DNA of 64,000 nucleotides from Petrosia ficiformis. Its lineage: Eukaryota > Porifera > Demospongiae > Haplosclerida > Petrosiidae. The stretch covers positions 3,977,741 to 4,041,740 of the forward strand of contig OX345645.1 in assembly GCA_947044365.1 (NCBI GenBank), written 5' to 3'. The notes below the pieces were generated by a model that was not told where the DNA came from, did no database searches, and worked only from the letters and a program-made list of their open reading frames with translations. How positions within the stretch are numbered: position 1 is the stretch's first letter; every line of letters starts with the position of its first letter. The position numbers were made by a program, and so were the translations under genes. This document shows positions 12,301 to 22,347 of the stretch, piece by piece.

Positions 12301-15300
12301 CTGAAGAACGTTTATCAGTCTGTAGAAGTGATCACATACCCTTATTAGCCACATACTGCATAGTATGCATAGTATACATTGTTAACACACATACACTATA
12401 GACAGCAATGGTATACACATCTATATATGTGTATACATTGTTAATACACATACACTATAGACAGCAATGGTATACACATCTATATATGTGTATACATTGT
12501 TAATACACACTGTAGACAGCAATGGTATACACATCTATATATGTGTATACATTGTTAATACACATACACTATAGACAGCAATGGTATACACATCTATATA
12601 TGTGTATACATTGTTAACACACATACACTATAGACAGCAATGGTATACACATCTATATATGTGTATACATTGTTAATACACATACACTATAGACAGCAAT
12701 GGTATACATATCTATATATGTGTATACATTGTTAATACACATACACTATAGACAGCAATGGTATACACATCTATATATGTGTATACATTGTTAATACACA
12801 CTGTAGACAGCAATGTTAACACAAACAGGCCAGATCAGTGTTCCAATACAAACTCTACTCACCCAAGTAGGTAATGATAAAATTCATGTCGTGGGAATAT
12901 GTCACATGTCACTGAATAAACAGGACCAAAGCCTACATTGTATGTCTTAATTAAATATGTAAGTTCTTGATCAAACTTTATTATAATTCCCAGATTACAA
13001 AGTTAAAATGATCATTAATATTATAATACATGTAATTACATGTATAATACATCACACATGTGACCAATTGACAACCCATTCACACACACTGAAAACAAGT
13101 AATTACTTTCAAAATGCTCAGCCATTTTGTATAGGAAGCCAACAAACCACAGTTTTGATACATTTTGAAGTATGGGCCAAATTGGCTCAACAATGGTTAG
13201 TGTGTGCGCCATTGTGAATACATCTCCAGTCAATTAACAAAGATCACCTATCTATTAACTAACAGCACTTGTTCACCTATCTATTAACATGTTGGCTATT
13301 AAATCCACACTTTACAGGTATCGTGCTTCAGAAAGACCATCCACTGCCAGATTTGTATCCTGTTTGTGTCGAGGAAACAACTTTTATTGAATAAGAAAAC
13401 AACGAATCCTTCTAAATCACTCTAATCAAAGATTTGATTCCCAGTAGCACTTGTACACATACAACATATCTTGTCATATAATAGGATAGGAACAAGTATG
13501 TTGCTGTACATGTATCTTGTTTTGAACTGTTTCTAAGAAAAACCATCTAACACTGCCAAGCTACCTTCCTGTTTGTGATGAGCTAACAAATGTTTATTGA
13601 ATAACAAAACAAAGACTCACTCTAAATTAAATATGAGGGTGTCCTCTCTAATAGGGACTTCCAATAATGAATTAATTATGAGGGTGTCCTTGACTCCCAA
13701 TAATGAATTAATTATGAGGTGTCCTCTCTAATAGGGACTTCCAATAATGAATTAATTATAAGGTGTCCTCTCTAATAGGGACTTCCAATAATGAATTAAT
13801 TATGAGGGTGTCCTTGACTCCCAATAATGAATTAATTATGAGGTGTCCTCTCTAATAGGGACTTCCAATAATGAATTAATTATGAGGGTGACCTCAACTC
13901 CCAATAATGAATTAATTATGAGGTGTCCTCTCTAATAGGGACTTCCAATAATGAATTAATTATAAGGTGTCCTCTCTAGAAGGGACTTCCAATAATGAAT
14001 TAATTGTGAGGGTGACCTCGATTCCCCAAAATGAATTAATTATGAGGTGTCCTCTCTAATAGGGACTTCCAATAATGAATTAATTATGAGGGTGACCTCG
14101 ACTCCCAATAATGAATTAATTATGAGGTGTACTCTCTAATAGGGACTCCCAATAATGAATTAATTATGAGGTGTCCTCTCTAATAGGGACTCCCAATAAT
14201 GAATTAACTTATAGGGGTGTCTTCTCAAATATAAGCTCATCTACTCCAAAAAAATTAGAAATTGAACCAGTATGATAATAATTTCTCTTCTACATACTGA
14301 ATCCACAACAAAAACAGAAAAACTTGATTAATGGAACCAGGATATAAGTAATGGAACCAGGATAATGGGAACCAGGATATAAGTAATGGAACCAGGATAA
14401 TGGAACCAGGATATAAGTAATGCAACTAGGGGATGATGGAACCAGGATATAAGTAATGGAACCAGGATAATGGGAACCAGGATATAAGTAATGCAACTAG
14501 GGGATGATGGAACCAGAATATAAGTAATGGAACCAGGATAATGGGAACCAGGATATAAGTAATGCAATCAGGATAATGGAACCAGGATATAAGTAATGCA
14601 ACTAGGGGATGATGGAACCAGGATATAAGTAATGGAACCAGGATATAAGGAATGGAACCAGGATGATGGAATAAGTAATGCAACCAGGATGATGGAACCA
14701 GGATATAAGTAATGGAACCAGGATAATGGGAACCAGGATATAAGTAATGGAACCAGGATGACGAAACCAGGATATAAGTAATGCAACTAGGGGATGATGG
14801 AACCAGGATATAAGTAATGGAACCAGGATATAAGGAATGAAACCAGGATGATGGAATAAGTAATGCAACCAGGATGATGAAACCAGAATATAAGTAATGA
14901 AACCAGGATAATGGGAACCAGGATATAAGTAATGGAACCAGGATAATGGGAACCAGGATATAAGTAATGCAACTAGGGGATGATGGAACCAGAATATAAG
15001 TAATGGAACCAGGATAATGGGAACCAGGATATAAGTAATGCAATCAGGATAATGGAACCAGGATATAAGTAATGCAACTAGGGGATGATGGAACCAGGAT
15101 ATAAGTAATGGAACCAGGATATAAGGAATGGAACCAGGATGATGGAATAAGTAATGCAACCAGGATGATGGAACCAGGATATAAGTAATGGAACCAGGAT
15201 AATGGGAACCAGGATATAAGTAATGGAACCAGGATGACGAAACCAGGATATAAGTAATGCAACTAGGGGATGATGGAACCAGGATATAAGTAATGGAACC

Positions 15301-18119
15301 AGGATATAAGGAATGGAACCAGGATGATGGAATAAGTAATGCAACCAGGATGATGGAACCAGAATATAAGTAATGGAACCAGGATAATGGGAACCAGGAT
15401 ATAAGTAATGCAACCAGGATGACGAAACCAGGATATAAGTAATGCAACTAGGGGATGATGGAACCAGGATATAAGTAATGGAACCAGGATATAAGGAATG
15501 GAACCAGGATGATGGAATAAGTAATGCAACCAGGATGATGGAACCAGAATATAAGTAATGAAACCAGGATAATGGGAACCAGGATATAAGTAATGCAACC
15601 ATGATAATGGGAACCAGGATATAAGTAATGCAACCAGGATGACGAAACCAGGATATAAGTAATGCAACTAGGGGATGATGGAACCAGGATATAAGTAATG
15701 CAACCAGGATGATGGAACCAGGATATAGAAACAAGATATATGGAGAAAAAAGTACCCCTACAATTGTCTTGTGGTGCTCAAAATTCAGTAATCATGGTTG
15801 ACTTTCTCATGCTAGAAGCACAACAGCCTATTATAGTTATCATTTTGATTACCTACTCTTATAACTTTTTAAAAGGATCTTGTAGAACTTTAGGAATATA
15901 TTTGAGACAAAACACCTACTATTTTCAGATTCAAAGCAAGCTACAAGCATGCAGTTTGGTTGAGCGTGTGTCCTATTACGCACCATGCCTATTAATTCAC
16001 CAAGGCCCCAGAATGATGCTACTTCCTTAACAACATATACAATGCATACTCACGTAAATGACACAAGAATATATATATACATGTATAATTATATATAAAC
16101 ATACATCAAACATGTGAGAAAGCATGGCCCAATTGATGGAAAACAGGATATTGAAAAAACTAATTAATGTGAACCAGGATATAGAAAAAACTTGATAAAT
16201 GGTACATGTAGACTGCCCTATTGAATCTACAGAAGTTCATATAATTAGGGTTACAAGATTATGAGTAAAGAATATTTAGTAGCATTGGTATGGGTTGTGT
16301 TTGACCAACTGATCCTAATTCAGTGTGTGTCAAATGTGCAAATAATTAGTTGATAACAAAATTAATATACAAACACACACTTGCAAGAATTACTCAGCAA
16401 AGGGACTAAAACATCTCAGTTCTAATACGAAATTCATTGAATGATGTCAACATTACGGCATTCAGTACATACACACAGACACACACACATAACATACATG
16501 TACATGACTACATGTATAACACACTGACACACACATATGTACATAGATGTACATGTACATGTACATGTGTATTTACATGCATGTATATGACTACATAACA
16601 CACAGACACACACGATATACATACATTTATACATGTATGTACAATATGCACACATAGATAGACATAGACACACACACAGTGACAACACACACACATACCA
16701 GATGTGGACACACACACATACCAGATGTGGACACACACACCACACATACAGACAAACAGACATACATACACACAGAGAAATATACACACACAGAGACACA
16801 CAAAGACAAACATACACACATAGACACACACATACAGAGACACAGAGGCAAAACCACAGACACATATCACGCATACATGTACATATAGACACACATATAC
16901 ACACATACAGAAACACAGAGGCACAAACACAGACACAGATCACACTTACACACACAGACAAACATACACACACAACAGAGACACAGAGGTACAGACACAG
17001 ACACACACAGACACACCTAGAGATGAAGGTTATTTAATTAACCATTTTATTGAAGATGTGTTATATAATACATAATTATATTACATACAGCATGTACATG
17101 TCTAGTTTATCACAGTTTTAGTTAGTTACAGATAATTAACTAAAACAATTTTAGGCTTACTAAAAGGGGGTTATAGTCAACTAAAACAACACTAGTATGT
17201 ATGTATGTATGGCATTGTACAACATTGTATATAATTATATATATATATATATATGATATTGCATGTAGGTATGACATTGGATGTATATGGAATGATTATT
17301 CACTACATGACTTGTCTTTGCCCATTTTTAGAAAAATATGTAAAAAATATTTGCATATTATAATGAAAATTAAACATCATCAGAAATTCCTCAGTAAACA
17401 TAAACAACTACAATGTACATAAATGAACAAAAGGGAACAGGCTGAAAGAAGCAAAGGCCAACCTAACATGGAAAAATACTTGAAACCATTTTAATTCCAT
17501 ACTTGTGTGCATATGTAAACATATCAGCATACCAAGTGTGTGTATGTGTGTGTACATGTGTGTATGTGTGTGTATGTGTGTAATATTAATATAATATTAC
17601 AGTAGTGTGTATTGTTTATATTTGTTTGTGCAGCTGCTATGCCCTTTTCTAATTATTATTTTTATTCAGCATAATATTATACATTGAAACACCTTCCAGA
17701 ATAAAAAAGAGGGGTATTGTTGAATTGGCTCCTGCATTTATATGTAGTTAACATTTTGTGTATGTATGATACTATGTATACTCATACATAGTAATGATAG
17801 TTAAATTGAAGAGCAATGCACCAATTTAGGAGCTACAGATGGTTTTACAATATCAAGTATAATGGAGCATTAAAAATGAGTGACGTCTTACTCAAAAAAG
17901 GCATAATTTGGCGATTAAGTGTAATATAATATTACACACACACACAGACAGACATAGGCAGTGAACAACTGTTTGTCTAAATAAGGAAAATCATACTATT
18001 AAAATCTGCTTGTTATGTTAATGAGCAAATTGTTTATATCGCCATACTGATAATATCATTATTTCACAGTTCATTTGACAACAGACACACTACGTATATA
18101 CATGTATCAATGTACACGA

Positions 18120-18155
<36 letters not shown>

Positions 18156-21100
18156 AGACATGTATAATTATATTTATGACTAAATGATAATAACTTCAAT
18201 ACTTGGGATGTCCCTGTTGGCCATTTGGGTCTCACATTTTCACCTGTAAAATATTCAAATAAATTTCCCTGTAGTTACAGTTCTAGTGACTCAATCTGCC
18301 GCTTCACTTCTCTTCATAGTGTGATTAAAAGGATCAATAGAGCACCAAAATAGCTTTATTATTTTTAAAAAATTGCCCACAGTAATTGACTGACTAGCAG
18401 GCCAATAATACAGCCACCACTAAGTAGTTATCAACTAACAGTGCATATATAAACATATATAGCAATAATCAACTTCTAACTATCACTAAGAAGAACTTCG
18501 GGGGACTTAAGTGACAGTGGTATATATGTACATGTATAATTATCATACTAATAATTATAATTAATACATACATGCAGACATACAATGGATGTATCACTGA
18601 TGACTTTAATGAATATACGAGTTATAGGTTTACCTTATTGATAATGAGAAATCCATTTTTGAGCTTTCACTATTCCTCACTAAAAAACTGAAGTCTGGTT
18701 GATTCAAAAGAATGTCCTCCGCTTGATCTCTTTTAATCTTCCCATGATACCAACTATAAGAGAAACAAGAGAAATACTATGAGAGGTTAATCATGATTTA
18801 GAAGAGAAGGAATAGCAGTAGATGATAGTGACAAGGATGAGAGGAGGATTGAGAGGAGAAGATGAATATAGAGTAAGAAGAGTATAAGGATAAGGAGGAC
18901 AAGGAGAAGCAAAGGAGGAGGAGAAGAGGAGGAGGTGAGAGAAGGGAGTAATATTAAAATCATCGACTACATCAAATTGCTATAATATATATTATACAAA
19001 GGCATTACATGACAGTATTTCTGAAAAGTGCTCAAATTGTATATTTAAAATGCTTTACTAAATTCCATTGAATTTCATTATTAGTATAATTATAGTACAG
19101 TCATATTGAGTTAAACTGAGTTCATTATAAATTGCTATGAAATGTATAGATAAAGCTTCTTGTGTAGTGCAATTACTCAAGTCAAACACACTTTCTCTGA
19201 TGCATTCCACTTATACAGTGTGGTTACCATGGTGTTTGAACCCATAGTAGCACATGGGGCACACATTTATAATACACTCAGTTTCAACTTCAAGTGATTA
19301 ACATTTCAAGATGGGCCAGTGTACACATTAGTTGGTTATCAAATTGTTCATAGTTACCATACTCGAAGATTAAGTAAAGCATGACTATAAATACATGTAC
19401 ATGTAGCACAAAGAAAGATCATAGATCGTATCAATACAATACAAACATTCTGACACAAAACTAGATGGCAGATATATGTACATGTATGTAACTATGTATG
19501 TAGTATAGTATATACAAGACTATGTTGGTGTGTTCATGTGTGTGTGTGTGTGCATAAGTGAGGGATTAAGAGAAAGAGAAATACTGTATATATGTGTGTC
19601 AATTGTAGTCATTTGTATTGGACTGAGTTTTAGAAAGACTATGTTACTAACATGTCCTAGCTGGTAGAAATACTTTAGTAATTGCTACACGGTTTAATAA
19701 TTGTGTTTGTGATGATGGAAATACCTTAACTAGTACATTAGTAATGTGATACTACAAGCAGTCATGAAACTTGATATATACAAATCTATCTGACATGGTG
19801 CCATGATACATATAGGGCAAGCACACAATGTGATACTACAAGCAGTCATGAAACTTGATATATACAAATCTGTCCGTCATGGTGCCATGATACATATAGG
19901 GCAATGCTATATACAATGTAAGTACTCAGTGAATTACAATGGTACAAGTACATGTATGTTGTCTGATTATAGTTAAGTACAAGTATATTCAAAGGTAAGT
20001 CAAGTATGTACATTATCTTGAATGATATTATCAAGCACTTGTACTTTTTGTTTACGACATTACAATTGGATCGTAATTATATAAAATTAAATGACAGTAC
20101 ATGTAAAAATCCTACATGTACATGTAGGTACATGCATTGGGAGTTCATTAAGTACAAGTATTATATATCCTATTTATAAAGCACTTCAATAAGTAATAAC
20201 AACAAAGTGGTTTGAAACAAACTATTCAGCAAATTTATAAGTGTGAAATGAAACTTTCAGTTAACATAATATTATGGAATGGCATGTGACAAGAATACTA
20301 TAATAGATAAATCTAATATATTGACATAAAAACTATGTATCTGTGTATGAGTATGTACGTAATACTGTATACATGTACTTAATAATTATATTCATAGTAC
20401 AAGCCATAGACATTATAGATGTCATTACAATGTTGGCTAACAGTGAGAAAATTTGAAGAAAATGATGGGAGAGAAACAGAGACTGAGAGAGACAGAGAGA
20501 GAGACAGAGACTAAGAGACAGACAGAGAGATGAGACTGACAGAGAGACAGTGGGAGAAGAGAGACTCACAGCTGGTCTTCCAGTGGAACAGATGTCTCAA
20601 TGGGATAAGCAGGAGGAGGTAGACTGTGTGTATCTGGTGAATAATGTGGATCAGTAGGAACAAGAGGTGGGTAGCGAGGTTTCTTTTTCAAATTAACAGA
20701 TGTAGAACGAAGTGGTGAATGTGGGGGGACAGGGGGCTGATTGATATAATCATGCGGACTAACCCCCCCATTCAAGTGATGATTAGTATCATGCAAGGGT
20801 GGTTGATTGATATAATCATGCAGTATGGCATCTGGTGGTGTGCAATAATCAGACTCACCTGTGTTAACCCGAGGGCGAGAGCTTTCTGGTAGAGGAGGAG
20901 GAGGAGATGGTGTGTTTCCATGCTCAGGAACATGCTCTGTATTGTTCCTAGAGTTATTCCTAGGAGGATCTGGCTCCGGGGAAGACTCGTGAGTGTTACT
21001 TTGTGATCTTTGAGTTCTAGGTGATTTGTAAGGGTCAAATGTTGGAGTTAAACCTGTAGTTACTACTTTTGGTTCTGTTTCATATCTGTGGCGACGACTA

Positions 21101-22083
21101 CCCTTGCCAGGATTAATAAGATTTCTAATTCTTGAATCCCAAGGCTCTTCATAGTCACTAACTCTGTTAATTGTGGGAGAAGGTGAGAGTGGAGAACTAG
21201 AATTATACATTGTCAGTTCTGGATCTTCAATGTCTTCTTCTTCTTCTTGAGAAGGTGGAGGAGGAGGTGCAAAGCATGGCGGATCACTTCCACAATGAGA
21301 ACTGTCAAACCCATCCGTCTTATGCCTTCCATGATTGGGTAACTTTGATGGTTTTACAGGAGCATTGCCTTTTCCTTTTGGTGGAAGTGTATGTGTGGTG
21401 TTTTCAGATGTGCCTCCTTTTGATTTTGGAGGCAGCTCTGGAGTTTTACTCTTCACTATACCTTCAGATTTATCGTTGTTTTTTTCCGGATCTTGTATAA
21501 AATCAAAAGGAACACTATAATCACATATATCTATAAGTTTATCCATAGAACGAGATTTCCTCTTGCTTTCCCTGAATCCTGGGGCATTGTGACTCATAAT
21601 TATTTGATGCATATGCTTGTTTCTCTTCTCCTGTTGTGTTGGAGGATGAACAACCACTACACCTGCTCCATGGCCATTTAAAGGATTTTTGATATTCTTA
21701 AGAGTGTCTGCTGGAACAAAATAGTCCTGTTGAGGAGGTACTCTCGGCAGATGTCCTGTCGATTTGAAACTTACTGACATTGTCCCACTTGATTGTGTAC
21801 GTCTCCAACCTGGTGTAACGTGCGTGATAGATCCTCCAGACCCGACGCGATTCCTTGGAGGTAACTCGGGAGGTGGTTGTATTTCTTTGACTGTTTTCAG
21901 TACGTCTGATTCTCTATTTTCTAATATTTTAGGAAGTTCGTCACTCTTATGACGACGATGTCCAGATAAACTCTTCTTTTTTGCTTCTTCTACAGTTGTC
22001 TGCTGTTCCACAACCACTGCTACACCCGGGGTTGGTGGGTTCCGTATTTCACGAGGGGATTTTATTCGCCTAAACAGGGCCAT
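9309..22083 (-). CDS. SHB: SHB-family SH2 adaptor protein
   Basis: Exons 20570-22083, 18634-18753 and 9309-9522 join in phase to 615 codons. SHB-family adaptors couple activated tyrosine kinases to downstream partners in the cytoplasm. Residues 1-504 are proline-rich and disordered; the single SH2 (about 506-605) starts [10 protein letters not shown], has FLVRNS with the binding Arg, and continues [20 protein letters not shown], matching the SHB/SHD/SHE/SHF SH2. The lead-in VPLEDQ before WYHG is also shared with vertebrate SHB. Putative phosphotyrosine sites are DYFVP (Y121), DYSVP (Y189), DYEEP (Y311), DYCTP (Y413) and two DYINQ (Y424, Y446); a PPAY motif lies near 492. The 9.1 kb intron 2 holds most of the local minisatellites. 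Orthology to SHB itself versus SHD/SHE/SHF cannot be resolved here. Confidence 0.85.
9745..10245. repeat. Minisatellite, about 95-base unit
   Basis: Six copies of a unit containing agtactattgataatactgc, catcactcacagtagtatag and tatagccatttca, separated by variable numbers of tgtattgtac pentamer-like steps. It lies in SHB-like intron 2. Confidence 0.9.
10620..10860. repeat. Diverged direct repeat with gtact microsatellite
   Basis: Two copies of an approximately 100-base block starting tagtccaatacgctatacaa (10622, 10721) run into a degenerate tgtactgtac tract. A third, weaker copy lies at 10245-10310. Confidence 0.75.
11710..12063. mobile_element. hAT-like non-autonomous element with 8-base target duplication
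   Basis: The element begins caaggg and ends cccttg and is flanked on both sides by taaggata (11702-11709 and 12064-12071), a perfect 8-base duplication typical of hAT transposition. An inner repeat of tagcctaccct near the left end recurs as aagcctaccct near the right end. It shares the interior block cctcatgaataatta with the 7212-7575 element. No transposase is encoded. Confidence 0.75.
12152..12181. repeat. Short hairpin
   Basis: Arms aagcaaccaaaaaa and ttttttggttgctt (14 bases) around caa; it sits just upstream of the large palindrome. Confidence 0.7.
12186..12385. repeat. 200-base near-perfect palindrome
   Basis: Arms of about 100 bases meet with no spacer at 12285/12286 (attaataata|tattattaat). 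Only a few mismatches are visible. The right arm runs straight into the tandem array that follows, whose units contain the same tatacattgtt end. Confidence 0.9.
12386..12815. repeat. Tandem array, about 59-base unit
   Basis: Roughly seven units of cacatacactatagacagc, aatggtatacacatctat and atatgtgtatacattgtt; two units lack catacac. The array begins at the edge of the 12186-12385 palindrome. Confidence 0.9.
13138..13240. mobile_element. hAT-type MITE family A, one-ended fragment
   Basis: About 100 bases (tttgaagtatgggccaaatt, tggttagtgtgtgcgccatt, caattaacaaagat) match one end of family A elements at 6882-7105 and 40954-41168; the other end is missing. Confidence 0.65.
13632..14215. repeat. 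Minisatellite, alternating 36/44-base units
   Basis: Units share ccaataatgaattaattatg and differ in whether they carry tcctctctaatagggact or a short tccttgact/acctcgact segment. About 14 units are present. Confidence 0.9.
14333..15727. repeat. Minisatellite with higher-order structure, ggaaccaggatataagtaat unit
   Basis: About 1.4 kb of 10-20 base variants of ggaaccaggatataagtaat. Long blocks recur at a spacing of 476 bases (14568-14786 against 15044-15262), so the array has grown by duplication of multi-unit blocks. All minus-strand reading frames of 60-281 codons here ([14 protein letters not shown] peptides) are translated repeat. Confidence 0.92.
15742..16040. mobile_element. Dispersed element family E, copy 1 (diverged)
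   Basis: It starts gagaaaaaagtacccctaca and shares cttgtagaactttaggaata, ttcagat and ccagaatgatg with the copy at 40498-40812. The right terminal repeat is not recognisable. The 96-codon plus-strand frame inside is not a gene. Confidence 0.55.
16455..17020. repeat. (ACACAG/ACATAC)n microsatellite tract
   Basis: Over 500 bases of degenerate acac/agac/atac repeats. Both strands give long cysteine/valine- or histidine/threonine-rich frames; they are compositional artefacts. Confidence 0.92.
17030..18630. other. SHB-like intron 2, mostly unassigned
   Basis: It holds (ta)n near 17230, (gt)n at 17541-17582 and 18121-18155, and a fragment of a dispersed ttttagttagtta/ctaaaacaacacta element at 17108-17193. 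No exon or RNA gene is seen. Confidence 0.5.
18800..18955 (+). repeat. Polypurine tract
   Basis: About 150 bases almost purely A/G on the plus strand (aggaggagaagaggaggagg and similar), just upstream of SHB-like exon 2 and therefore a long pyrimidine tract in the transcript before the exon 2 acceptor. It may be capable of triplex formation. Confidence 0.75.
19107..19292. mobile_element. TIR element family F, copy 1
   Basis: Left end aaactgagttcattataaat and right end atttataatacactcagttt are inverted repeats with few mismatches. The interior (gtgtagtgcaattactcaag, catagtagcacat) matches the copy at 57335-57504. Confidence 0.65.
19745..19912. repeat. 84-base tandem duplication
   Basis: The block from tgtgatactacaagcagtca to catatagggcaa occurs twice back to back (19745 and 19829) with only a few substitutions, a recent duplication. 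Confidence 0.85.
20450..20560 (+). repeat. GA/ACAG-rich microsatellite next to a splice donor
   Basis: Repeats of gagagacagagac end within ten bases of the SHB-like exon 1 donor (20568-20569 on the minus strand), giving a CT-rich start to the intron in the transcript. Confidence 0.8.
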
Positions 22084-22347
22084 TATCCACTCCCACTACT
22101 CCTTACAAGTTAAGAAACAGTTTGTGTGTACTTTTGCCTTAGATAAACTTACTCACAAAACGCTTCGATGCATTGCAAAAATGAACAATTAGTTACGTCT
22201 CAGCACCCACACCTACCGCACAATAAATCACTCCGTATATTCTTGGAAAACACGACAAAAAAAAAATTAATTTTTGTTATAATAATAATGATAATAATTT
22301 AAAAAACTATTAATAATAATTGATAACATGTATTGTGTATTAATGAA
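22084..22347 (-). promoter_or_regulatory. Intergenic gap between PH-actin-like and SHB-like genes
   Basis: Same-strand genes are separated by 264 bases that must contain the 3' end of one and the promoter of the next. The half near 22265-22340 is A+T-rich. No canonical AATAAA is evident on the minus strand immediately after the stop. Confidence 0.4.

Noticed and set aside
14290..15734. Ten overlapping minus-strand reading frames up to 281 codons
   Set aside because: All are translated 20-base minisatellite ([14 protein letters not shown] peptides) with frames shifting between near-identical blocks.
16434..17037. Cys/Val-rich 190-codon minus frame and His/Thr-rich 134-codon plus frame
   Set aside because: Translated acac/agac microsatellite; both strands are open, which is a composition effect.
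18634..18753. Possible frameshift in the SHB-like SH2 exon
   Set aside because: On rereading the line boundary at 18660/18661 the exon is 120 bases and in phase with both neighbours.
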